A stretch of 5,910 bases of DNA from Clostridia bacterium (GTDB taxonomy: Bacteria; Bacillota; Dehalobacteriia; UBA4068): NCBI GenBank assembly GCA_012515255.1, contig JAAYYR010000233.1:1-5910 (forward strand), read 5' to 3'. Under the pieces are notes generated by a model, which did not search any database, was not told the origin of the DNA, and was given only the letters and a program-made list of their open reading frames with translations. Every line of letters starts with the position of its first letter. Position 1 is the first letter of the stretch. Both the position numbers and the translations under genes were made by a program. This document shows positions 1 to 5,910 of this stretch, piece by piece.

Positions 1-1732
1 CGTCGCTGACCCGGATGATCACATTATGCCCGCCGCCATCGCCTGTGACCACCCAGCGCACATTATGGGTCTTGCTCTGCGGCCCCGGGCCCTCGCTGAT
101 CGTCAGGCTCAGTTCCGCCCCGGTTTTGGTCGGCGTGCCGGGCGCGATGCTCTGCTCGCAGATCTCGCCTTCCGCATAATCGTAGCTCACGCCGTAGGTG
201 GTGGTGAGGATGACGAAATTATTTTCCTCGATCACGGGGTTAGCTTCATCCGGCGTCTGGCCGAGAAGATCGGGCATGATGATGCTGATCGGCTCCGGCC
301 CCAAGGATACCACTAGCTCCGCCACAGTATCCAACGCGATGTCCACGCCCGCTTCCGGCGACTGGAATATCACTTCATTGCGCGGTTTCTCCTCGTCATA
401 CTGTTCGGTGATATTATACATGATATTTTTATTGGTCAGCGTCAGTTCGGCGATCTTGCGGGTAGCGCCCATCACATCCGGCATTGGTATGGTCGCGGCG
501 CCTTTGCTCACGGTAAGGGTGATGGTGCGCCCGACACTGACCTTCTCACCTTCCTTAACGCTTTGTTCCAGAACGATACCGTTTTCCTGATCGCTGGTGA
601 CATATTCGACATCCACCAGCAAGTGCTTATCTTCCATTTTGGCCTCCGCGTCGCTCAGCATATCGCCGACCACGCCCGGCACCTCCGTTGTTTTGCCGCC
701 GCCCAGGATGCCGGTGAGACTGCCCACCACCAATAGCAGAACGATCAACAAGACTCCGGCGCCGGCCAAAATCAGGATGCGCTTTTTATCTAATTGGCGC
801 GGCCTGGCCGGACGGGCCTGCTTGCGCGCCGCGGGTTTGGTAACGGCCAAAGCTTTCTTAAAGCCCTCGTCCTCGCTGAAAGCCGCGCCCGCCGCCTGGC
901 CGTTCATTTCACTTTCGCAAGCCGCCCGCAAGGCGTCGGCCATTTCTTTGGCGCCGGCATAACGGCTGTCCGGGTTTTTGCGCATGGCGCGCATCACCAC
1001 ATAGGAAACCGCCATCGAGATTTTCGGGTTAAGCTGATGCGGCAGTATCAGCTCACCCTGCACATGCTGCATAGCGATGGAAATCGGCGTCTCGCCTAAA
1101 AAAGGCAATCGGCCGGTGAGCATTTCATAGATAATCACGCCCACAGAATAGATATCGGATTTTTCCGTTACCGCCTGGCCCTGCACCTGCTCTGGGGAAA
1201 TATAATGAACGGAGCCCATAATACGGCTAGAGGTATTATATGTAAGCGTAACATCGCTCATCCCCACGGCAATGCCAAAATCCGTGACTTTGGCCTGGCC
1301 GTCCTTGGACATGAGGATATTATGCGATTTGAGATCGCGATGAATAATGCCATGTTCATGGGCATGCTGCACGCCGGCTAAAATCTGAATAGCGATATCG
1401 CAGGCTTCAGGTGATGAAATCATGCCTTTGCGGCGGATATAATCCTTAAGGCTTTCCCCTTCCACGAATTCCATAACAATATAGTGCATATTCTCTTCGA
1501 AGCCGACATCGTAAACGCCGACGATATTGCTATGCGAAAGGCTGGCTACCGCCTGAGCTTCATGGCGGAAGCGGCGGATAAAATCGGTATTATTAGCGTA
1601 TTCCTCACGCAGAATCTTAATGGTGATCATGCGGTTCAGTAAAAGATCCTGCCCGCGATAAACAATAGCGGTACCGCCGCTGCCCAGCTTTTCAATGATT
1701 TTATAACGATTATTAAAGACTTTGCCTATCAT
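1..1732 (-). CDS. prkC: PASTA-domain Ser/Thr protein kinase (PrkC/PknB family), 3' end beyond the window
   Basis: This is a membrane-anchored eukaryotic-type Ser/Thr kinase. Family members sense cell-wall fragments or lipid II outside and phosphorylate cytoplasmic targets in cell-wall synthesis, division, translation and dormancy exit. The frame is open for 577 residues to the left edge with no stop. The kinase domain (about residues 8-270) has a glycine loop GSGGTAIVY (17-25), Lys39 (ITIKIL), Glu58, catalytic HRD (131-133), Asn138, DFG (151-153) and SPE (179-181), so it should be active. Activation-loop Thr162, Thr164 and Thr167 are candidate autophosphorylation sites. A basic, Ala/Pro-rich linker (about 299-318) precedes one transmembrane helix (about 318-343). 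Three PASTA repeats (about 349-411, 414-479, 482-548) and the start of another extracellular domain follow. The ATG lies 5 nt after a GAGGTG site and 15 nt after the phosphatase stop. Family identity is certain; the symbol is by analogy with Bacillus. Confidence 0.97.
   Translation of the reverse strand, partial: MIGKVFNNRYKIIEKLGSGGTAIVYRGQDLLLNRMITIKILREEYANNTDFIRRFRHEAQAVASLSHSNIVGVYDVGFEENMHYIVMEFVEGESLKDYIRRKGMISSPEACDIAIQILAGVQHAHEHGIIHRDLKSHNILMSKDGQAKVTDFGIAVGMSDVTLTYNTSSRIMGSVHYISPEQVQGQAVTEKSDIYSVGVIIYEMLTGRLPFLGETPISIAMQHVQGELILPHQLNPKISMAVSYVVMRAMRKNPDSRYAGAKEMADALRAACESEMNGQAAGAAFSEDEGFKKALAVTKPAARKQARPARPRQLDKKRILILAGAGVLLIVLLLVVGSLTGILGGGKTTEVPGVVGDMLSDAEAKMEDKHLLVDVEYVTSDQENGIVLEQSVKEGEKVSVGRTITLTVSKGAATIPMPDVMGATRKIAELTLTNKNIMYNITEQYDEEKPRNEVIFQSPEAGVDIALDTVAELVVSLGPEPISIIMPDLLGQTPDEANPVIEENNFVILTTTYGVSYDYAEGEICEQSIAPGTPTKTGAELSLTISEGPGPQSKTHNVRWVVTGDGGGHNVIIRVSD
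89..688 (-). repeat. three tandem PASTA repeats coded in the kinase ectodomain
   Basis: Three successive units of about 63-67 residues each begin with a V/MPD- or VPG-like motif (EVPGVVG, PMPDVMG, IMPDLLG) and end in a beta strand plus SKG, SLG or SEG. Each carries the central E/FQSxxxG-type turn (LEQSVKEG, FQSPEAG, EQSIAPG). These are PASTA folds, which in this kinase family bind peptidoglycan fragments, beta-lactams or lipid II. The repeats are diverged at DNA level, so this is protein-level repetition. The third has a proline in its helix (DEANPVIEE), which is unusual. Boundaries are approximate. Confidence 0.9.
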
Positions 1733-1737
1733 CTTTG

Positions 1738-1743
1738 CACCTC
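1738..1743 (-). promoter_or_regulatory. ribosome binding site of the kinase gene
   Basis: On the minus strand GAGGTG stands 5 nt before the kinase ATG, inside the 15-nt gap after the phosphatase stop codon. It supports this ATG, which also gives the usual short N-terminus before the glycine loop. Confidence 0.75.
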
Positions 1744-1747
1744 GCCG

Positions 1748-2455
1748 TCAATCATGCGCTACCACAACTAGCGATATGTTATCGAAGCCGCCGCGTTTGA
1801 AGGCGGCCTCCGCGAGAAATTCTACGACTGTCCGCAATTCCGCCACCCGCATGGTGGTCACCTGCATTTCTTTTTCATCCACCATATTATAAAGCCCGTC
1901 GGTGCAGAGCAACAAATAATCGCCCTTTTGCCAGTCGGTCTCGACCGTATCCAGCTCAACCAAAGGCTCCTGGCCAATCGAACGAAGCAGGATATTGCGA
2001 TGCGGGTGATTGCGCGCTTCCTCTTCGGTTATTTGGCCTTCGCGCAATAATTGCGCCACGAGGGAATGATCCTGGGTCAATTTACGGATGCCGTTATCAT
2101 TGATAAGATATGCCCTGCTGTCGCCAACATGAACGATGGTGATATGGTCGCCGCGAATCGCTGCCGCGGTTAGCGTAGTACCCATCCCCTCCAGATTTGG
2201 CTTCTTGCCTTTATGATATAAAAAATCATTGGCCTCGTAAAAAGCTTCCCGCAGGGTCACCGCGGGATCAGATTCTTTATCAGACCAGGATTTTTCGGCG
2301 ACGATGCGCACCGCGGTGGCTGAGGCCACTTCCCCCGCCTCTTTGCCGCCGATGCCGTCGGCTACGATAAAGACGCCGTTTTTGACGTCGCAATAGACGG
2401 CGTCCTCATTATTCTCACGTACCGCTCCCACATGGGAAAGATATTCCGCTCGCAT
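1748..2455 (-). CDS. prpC: PP2C-family (PPM) protein Ser/Thr phosphatase, PrpC/Stp type
   Basis: This is a cytoplasmic Mn/Mg-dependent phosphatase that removes phosphate from Ser/Thr residues. It is the usual antagonist of the PASTA kinase coded immediately downstream, acting on the kinase and its substrates. The 235 residues match the compact single-domain bacterial form. Visible motifs in order are RENNED (13-18), VADGIGG (31-37) with metal-binding Asp33, GTTL (92-95), HVGDSRAYL (109-117) with Asp112, CTDGL (184-188) with Asp186, and the C-terminal GGFDNIS (222-228) with Asp225. All expected metal-ligand aspartates are present, so it should be active. The ATG shares its first base with the TAA stop of rlmN (TAATG), with GGGAGG 4 nt upstream inside the end of rlmN, so translation is probably coupled. 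Family identity is very secure; pairing with the kinase is inferred from adjacency and family precedent. Confidence 0.96.
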   Translation of the reverse strand: MRAEYLSHVGAVRENNEDAVYCDVKNGVFIVADGIGGKEAGEVASATAVRIVAEKSWSDKESDPAVTLREAFYEANDFLYHKGKKPNLEGMGTTLTAAAIRGDHITIVHVGDSRAYLINDNGIRKLTQDHSLVAQLLREGQITEEEARNHPHRNILLRSIGQEPLVELDTVETDWQKGDYLLLCTDGLYNMVDEKEMQVTTMRVAELRTVVEFLAEAAFKRGGFDNISLVVVAHD

Positions 2456-3564
2456 TATGCCTCCCGGCCCGGCGTCCCCGCCTGTTCACGGCGGAACTCC
2501 GGCTCTCCCTCGGCGGTTCTTTTGCGCAATTGGCCGCAGGCCGCCTCGATATCCGCACCCCGCTTATGCCGCAGCTGAACCGCTACATTTAGCTCAGACA
2601 ATTTTTGACAGAAAGCCTCTACCACGCTTGATGGCGGCGGTTTGATCCGCGCCTCCGGCAAAGGATTCGCAGGTATAATATTAACAAGAATATCGGTTCC
2701 TGTCAATAAAGCGGCTAGTTTTGCGGCATCTTCCGGCGTATCATTAATGCCGTCGAACAAGGCGTATTCCACCGTAAGCCTGCGTCCGCTCAGCTCGCGG
2801 TACTCACGGCAAGCCGCCATCAATTCGCAAAGCGGATAATGCGCAGCCCCCGGCATCAGGCGGCGGCGCAGCGTATCGTCCGCAGCATGCAGCGATACGG
2901 CCAGACCCAACTGATAGCCCCAATGGCTCATTTCGCGGATTTGCGGCGCCAGCCCGCAGGTAGAAATGGTGATGCGCCGCATACCGATATTCATGCCCTC
3001 CGCGGAATTAAGCAGCTCCACAGATTGCTTGACCGCAGCAAGATTGGCCAGCGGCTCGCCCATGCCCATATAGACGATATTAGTGATCCCGGAAAAGCCC
3101 AGGTCATAGGCCAGGCGGTCAGCGATCTGCACCTGGGCGACAATTTCACCGGCGCTCAAATTGCGAAAGCGCGCATGCAGCGCGGTGGCGCAAAACCGGC
3201 AATTCATAGCGCAGCCGCTCTGGCTGCTGACGCAACAGGTGACGCGGTTATGAGCCTGCCAACGCTCATAGAACATCAGCACCATCTCGATCCGCTCGCC
3301 GTCTGTCAGTTCAAGAAGCAGCTTAATTGTATCGCCGGCCGCCGAATCCTGCCGCCTGATGATACGCGGCAGCGCTACCGTAGCTTGCTCGTCAAGCCGG
3401 GCGCGCAATTCAGCGGGCAGGTCGCTCATGGCGTTAAAGTCGTCCGCGGCGTTTTTTTGTATCTGGCGGTAGAGCTGGCCCGCCCGAAAAGCCGGCTGGC
3501 CCAGGCTTGTGATAAAGCTGGTCAGCTCCTCTTTATTGAGCGAGCGCAAATCGACCTTGCTCAT
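2455..3564 (-). CDS. rlmN: dual-specificity 23S rRNA/tRNA adenine-C2 methyltransferase RlmN (radical SAM)
   Basis: RlmN methylates C2 of A2503 in 23S rRNA and of A37 in a subset of tRNAs, using a [4Fe-4S] cluster, S-adenosylmethionine and a methylated cysteine intermediate; this supports translational accuracy. The protein has 369 residues, normal for the family. The N-terminal RNA-binding region covers about 1-95. CVSSQSGC (111-118) holds Cys111, equivalent to E. coli Cys118. The cluster motif CxxxCxxC is Cys118/Cys122/Cys125. MGMGEPLAN (165-173) is the SAM-binding GEP motif, and SLHA (224-227) is also conserved. Cys343 in RGADIEAACGQL is the methyl-carrying cysteine (E. coli Cys355). A hydrophilic tail of about 25 residues follows. 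Both residues that separate RlmN from cysteine-free relatives are present; Cfr is unlikely from the housekeeping context. The start overlaps the rsmB stop (ATGA) and has only a weak Shine-Dalgarno, suggesting coupled translation. Two glycines after the cluster motif are replaced by Ala. Confidence 0.97.
   Translation of the reverse strand: MSKVDLRSLNKEELTSFITSLGQPAFRAGQLYRQIQKNAADDFNAMSDLPAELRARLDEQATVALPRIIRRQDSAAGDTIKLLLELTDGERIEMVLMFYERWQAHNRVTCCVSSQSGCAMNCRFCATALHARFRNLSAGEIVAQVQIADRLAYDLGFSGITNIVYMGMGEPLANLAAVKQSVELLNSAEGMNIGMRRITISTCGLAPQIREMSHWGYQLGLAVSLHAADDTLRRRLMPGAAHYPLCELMAACREYRELSGRRLTVEYALFDGINDTPEDAAKLAALLTGTDILVNIIPANPLPEARIKPPPSSVVEAFCQKLSELNVAVQLRHKRGADIEAACGQLRKRTAEGEPEFRREQAGTPGREA
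2460..2465 (-). promoter_or_regulatory. ribosome binding site of the phosphatase gene, inside the 3' end of rlmN
   Basis: GGGAGG on the minus strand overlaps the last sense codons of rlmN (Gly-Arg-Glu-Ala tail) and lies 4 nt before the phosphatase ATG. The spacing is slightly short, but the TAATG stop/start overlap would let terminating ribosomes reinitiate. Confidence 0.65.
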
Positions 3565-4943
3565 TGTTTTTTCTCGAGCAGCGCGATGTAAAATCCCTCC
3601 AGGGCCTGGCTGTCCTGAAAAGGCAGCAATTGCAGTTCGCCTTGTTCAAGCTCTGACTGCCGCCCGGGCAAATAAGGGATCAGCCCGGTCATGGGGGCCA
3701 AAGAAAAATCAGGGTGCGCCGCCAGGAAGCTGCGCACATTGCCGCTATTTTCCTCATCGGTAATGGTGCAAGTGGCATAGCAAAGACGCCCGCCCGGCCG
3801 GAGATAATTGGCGGCCGCTTCCAGCAGATCGCGCGCTATTTTCGCCAAAGCGGCAATATCCGCTGTTTCGCGGCGGAACCGGCTGTCCGCCCGCAGTCCC
3901 AGCATACCCAGGCCGGTGCAGGGCGCGTCCAGCAGCAGATAATCCGCCCAGCCCTGATACATATCCGGCAGATAGCGGCTATCGGCTGTTTCCGCCTTGA
4001 TGATGCGGCAGCCCAGCCGCTCGGCATTGCCGCGTACCAGGCTGGTTTTATGCGGATGGACGTCAAAGGCATGCAGCTCGCCTTTATTCTTCATCAAAGC
4101 CGCAAGATGCGTGGATTTACCGCCCGGCGCGGCGCATAGATCTAGCACGCGGCTGCCGGGTTCCGGATTCAAGGCATGGGCTACCAATTGCGAAGACAGG
4201 CCCTGCACAATAAAATATCCCTCGCGGAACAGCGGCTGCGCCGCAAGATTGCCTACTTCCGCGGCGAGCAGCAAGGATTCGGGCGCATAACCCGCTATTT
4301 TGACGTCTACCTGCCGCTCAGTCAGGCGCGCGTATAATTCATCGCGGCTTACCTGTAGCGTATTGGCGCGGATGGCCACACCGCGATAGGAATTGGCATG
4401 AAGGCAAAAGGCTTCGGCCTGTTCCGGCGTATAATGACGCAATAAATAATCAACGATCCACTGGGGGAAAGACAATGCTATGTGTAAGTACTGCGCCATA
4501 CCATCCGCCGGGGCGGGCAGCAGTTGTTCCCGCTCCGAGCGCAGATAATTACGCAAAACCGCATTGACTACGCCGGCCAGTTTCGGCGACATGTATTTTT
4601 TCACCAGCCGCACGCCTTCATTGACCGCGGCATAATGCTCGATGCGCAAATAATGTAGCTGATAAAGGCTGAGCCGTAGGATGATTTTTGCCTCGGGCGG
4701 CAATTGATCGAGCGGCTTAGTCAAAAATTGCTCCAAAATATAGTCAAGCGCCAGCCGCATCCTGGTCGTGCCATAAGTGATCTGCGTGGCAAGCCGCGCC
4801 TCATTGGCCGGCAACTGATACTGGTTCAGCACCTGCTTTAAGGCGATATTGGCATAAGCGTCCTCCAGCTCAATCTGCTTGAGCGCCAGATAGGCAGCAT
4901 CACGGGCGCTGGGAGTATGATCTTTTTTTATATATTTAACCAT
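3561..4943 (-). CDS. rsmB: 16S rRNA (cytosine967-C5)-methyltransferase RsmB (Sun/Fmu)
   Basis: RsmB transfers a methyl group from SAM to C5 of C967 (E. coli numbering) in 16S rRNA during small-subunit assembly, in the cytoplasm. The 460 residues have the standard two-part layout. An N-terminal NusB-like helical RNA-binding domain covers about 12-140, and a Rossmann-fold methyltransferase of the Nop2/NSUN family occupies the C-terminal half. SAM motif I is LDLCAAPGGKSTHL (267-280). Motif IV is DAPCTGLG (339-346) with Cys342. Motif VI is YATCT (389-393) with Cys392, the expected nucleophile. Both catalytic cysteines are present. Some family-consensus positions differ: VQGLSS where VQD.SS is usual, IRANTL for IRVNTL, and RADSRF for a PDxRW-like segment. 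AGGAGA lies 8 nt before the ATG, inside the end of the peptidase gene; the peptidase stop is 2 nt upstream. The 3' end overlaps rlmN by 4 nt. Confidence 0.96.
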   Translation of the reverse strand: MVKYIKKDHTPSARDAAYLALKQIELEDAYANIALKQVLNQYQLPANEARLATQITYGTTRMRLALDYILEQFLTKPLDQLPPEAKIILRLSLYQLHYLRIEHYAAVNEGVRLVKKYMSPKLAGVVNAVLRNYLRSEREQLLPAPADGMAQYLHIALSFPQWIVDYLLRHYTPEQAEAFCLHANSYRGVAIRANTLQVSRDELYARLTERQVDVKIAGYAPESLLLAAEVGNLAAQPLFREGYFIVQGLSSQLVAHALNPEPGSRVLDLCAAPGGKSTHLAALMKNKGELHAFDVHPHKTSLVRGNAERLGCRIIKAETADSRYLPDMYQGWADYLLLDAPCTGLGMLGLRADSRFRRETADIAALAKIARDLLEAAANYLRPGGRLCYATCTITDEENSGNVRSFLAAHPDFSLAPMTGLIPYLPGRQSELEQGELQLLPFQDSQALEGFYIALLEKKQ

Positions 4944-4945
4944 GT

Positions 4946-5638
4946 CTAATGTCTCCTACCGCTGAAGATCATCAATAATCGCAACAACTGCAAAATAGAG
5001 ACCAAGGCAGCAGCGATATAGGTTAACGCCGCGGCGCGCAGTACTTTATTGGTTTGCGCGATTTCTTCCCCGCCGAGAAAACCGCCGCTTTCCAAAGCCA
5101 GCAGAGCCCTGTTGGAGGCGTTGAGCTCTACCGGCAGCGTGACCACCTGGAACAGCACCACAGCGCCAAAGCAGATAATGCCAATGCCGATCAAATTGAA
5201 GGCGCTGAGAGCCAGGCCAAGAATAATCAAAACCCAGGCGGCGGAAGAACCGAACTGGGCTACCGGTGCCAAAAATCCCCGAAATTTCAGCGGCCCATAA
5301 GATTCAGCGTCCTGCATCGCATGCCCTGCCTCATGCGCGGCCACGCCAAGCGCCGCCACAGAGGAACTGCCATAGGTGCTTTCGGATAAACGCAGCACTT
5401 TGCCGCGCGGGTCATAGTGGTCGGTCAGATTGCCGCGCACCTGCTCGATCCGCACATTATTAAGGCCGCTGCTATCGAGTAGCCGCCGTGCCGCCTCGGC
5501 AGCGTTCAAGCCGGAACTGGCGTGCACCTTAGAGTATTTTTTATAGGTCGATGTAACTTTAGCCTGCGCGTATATGGTAAGCAGAATCGCCGGCAAAAGT
5601 ATGAGCATCGACCAATCGCCATAATAGAATCCAGGCAC
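4946..5638 (-). CDS. yugP: YugP-like membrane zinc metallopeptidase
   Basis: This is a small integral-membrane protein of the YugP (DUF232-type) neutral zinc metallopeptidase family; its physiological substrate is not known. The 230 residues match the family length. An N-terminal hydrophobic helix (about 10-25) is followed by a soluble stretch containing DHYDPRGKVLRLSES (73-87) and the zinc-binding HEAGH (102-106), in the context GVAAHEAGHAMQD. Three further hydrophobic segments lie at about 132-148, 150-170 and 203-226. Glu171 in LPVELNAS is a likely third zinc ligand, by analogy with similar HExxH enzymes. The start is GTG, not ATG: a full AGGAGGTG lies 7 nt upstream, and the GTG overlaps the fmt stop by one base (TAGTG). 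An internal ATG at residue 11 would cut into the first membrane helix and lacks such a site. The gene sits between fmt and rsmB, a common place for this family in Bacillota, but this does not reveal its role. Confidence 0.93.
   Translation of the reverse strand: MPGFYYGDWSMLILLPAILLTIYAQAKVTSTYKKYSKVHASSGLNAAEAARRLLDSSGLNNVRIEQVRGNLTDHYDPRGKVLRLSESTYGSSSVAALGVAAHEAGHAMQDAESYGPLKFRGFLAPVAQFGSSAAWVLIILGLALSAFNLIGIGIICFGAVVLFQVVTLPVELNASNRALLALESGGFLGGEEIAQTNKVLRAAALTYIAAALVSILQLLRLLMIFSGRRH
4952..4957 (-). promoter_or_regulatory. ribosome binding site of rsmB, inside the 3' end of the peptidase gene
   Basis: AGGAGA on the minus strand is placed 8 nt before the rsmB ATG and forms the last Arg codons of the peptidase. 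Good match and spacing fix the rsmB start. Confidence 0.8.
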
Positions 5639-5910
5639 TATAAAACACCTCCTGTTTCAACCCGGTATCCGTGAGCAAAAGCGGCGGCGGGCATGCGTTT
5701 TTTGCCTTCCGGCTGCACATCGGTCAAGCAAACCGCGCCGTCGCCGCAGGCAATCGTCAAGCCCTCCCGCGAAGCGGCGAGGATTTCGCCCGGTTTGCCG
5801 GCGCCGTCGGCCATGCTGCTGCCAAATAGCTTCAATCTCTTGCCCCGATGCAGGGCATAGGCGCCGGGCGTCGGGTCAAAAGCGCGGATACGGTTATGAA
5901 TATCCATGGC
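5638..5910 (-). CDS. fmt: methionyl-tRNA formyltransferase, C-terminal part (5' end beyond the window)
   Basis: Fmt formylates the amino group of Met on initiator tRNA, using 10-formyltetrahydrofolate, to make fMet-tRNA for bacterial translation start. Only the last 90 residues are here. They form the C-terminal OB-fold-like tRNA-binding domain (Formyl_trans_C), with the HNRIRAFDPTPGAY segment near the right edge and the typical ending VQPEGKKRMPAAAF. The family is usually about 310-320 residues, so the catalytic domain lies to the right, outside the window. The frame is open through the edge (an Ala codon precedes the first visible Met), so that internal Met is not the start. The stop codon shares its last base with the GTG start of the peptidase gene. 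The usual neighbour upstream would be def (peptide deformylase), but it is not visible. Confidence 0.93.
   Translation of the reverse strand, partial: AMDIHNRIRAFDPTPGAYALHRGKRLKLFGSSMADGAGKPGEILAASREGLTIACGDGAVCLTDVQPEGKKRMPAAAFAHGYRVETGGVL
5646..5653 (-). promoter_or_regulatory. strong Shine-Dalgarno for the GTG start of the peptidase gene
   Basis: AGGAGGTG on the minus strand, an almost full match to the anti-Shine-Dalgarno, lies 7 nt before the GTG codon and inside the last codons of fmt. It decides the GTG start over the internal ATG at residue 11. Confidence 0.88.

Noticed and set aside
26..1099. Several plus-strand open frames of 96-130 codons opposite the kinase gene.
   Set aside because: They overlap each other and the unbroken kinase frame, whose glycine loop, HRD, DFG and PASTA motifs are unmistakable; the products are low-complexity shadows.
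1733..1747. The 15-nt gap before the kinase as a possible promoter or terminator.
   Set aside because: It only has room for the GAGGTG ribosome binding site and holds no hairpin or -10/-35 pair.
3452..3458. A run of seven A on the coding strand of rlmN forming A AAA AAC in frame, a classic -1 slippery heptamer.
   Set aside because: A -1 shift would hit a stop after about five codons, giving a fragment of about 43 residues with no domain; no clear stimulatory structure was seen. Most likely chance.
2839..3591. A 250-codon open frame on the plus strand opposite rlmN.
   Set aside because: It is antisense to a clear RlmN gene with all catalytic motifs, its translation shows no recognisable domain, and long antisense frames are common opposite GC-rich codons.
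3714..4290. Plus- and minus-strand open frames of 78-141 codons within rsmB.
   Set aside because: They are out-of-frame shadows of the RsmB methyltransferase domain, without motifs or convincing ribosome binding sites.
4923..4929. A run of seven A near the start of rsmB (Ile-Lys-Lys codons), considered as a phase-variable tract.
   Set aside because: Seven bases is short for phase variation, the gene is a housekeeping methyltransferase, and an AT-rich start of a gene is normal for good initiation.
5049..5463. Plus-strand open frames opposite the zinc peptidase.
   Set aside because: They are antisense to the HEAGH-containing frame, overlap each other, and have no family features.
5638..5907. 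The in-frame Met near the right edge as the start of a short independent 89-residue protein.
   Set aside because: The frame continues upstream through the edge, and the segment matches the C-terminal domain of Fmt, which needs its catalytic part upstream.

Overview
The window is a densely packed, single-strand stretch of bacterial chromosome. All six genes are on the minus strand, so transcription runs from base 5910 towards base 1. In transcription order they are: the C-terminal end of fmt (methionyl-tRNA formyltransferase, cut by the right edge); a YugP-type membrane zinc metallopeptidase; rsmB (16S rRNA m5C967 methyltransferase); rlmN (radical-SAM 23S rRNA/tRNA m2A methyltransferase); a PP2C-type protein phosphatase (PrpC/Stp); and a PASTA-domain Ser/Thr kinase (PrkC/PknB family, cut by the left edge after about 577 residues).

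The gene order, the PASTA kinase and the strong Shine-Dalgarno sequences (AGGAGGTG before the peptidase, AGGAGA before rsmB) point to Bacillota. The DNA is moderately GC-rich. A clostridial or Negativicutes-like lineage is plausible, but that is a guess from family resemblance and no marker here fixes the taxon.

The genes almost touch. fmt/peptidase share one base (TAGTG), peptidase/rsmB are 2 nt apart, rsmB/rlmN overlap by 4 nt (ATGA), rlmN/phosphatase share one base (TAATG), and phosphatase/kinase are 15 nt apart. There is no room for internal terminators or intergenic promoters, so this looks like one operon with translational coupling. No gene-free stretch exceeds 15 nt. I saw no RNA genes, mobile elements or CRISPR arrays, and no DNA-level repeats apart from the diverged PASTA repeats coded in the kinase.

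Functionally, the cluster joins translation start (Fmt) and ribosome RNA modification (RsmB, RlmN) to an opposing kinase/phosphatase pair that signals from the cell envelope by reversible Ser/Thr phosphorylation. The co-location is known in Bacillota, and the family-level identifications are firm. I found no convincing undescribed system. The points worth a second look are modest: non-consensus residues in RsmB, RlmN and the kinase, and an unfinished extracellular domain after the third PASTA repeat.
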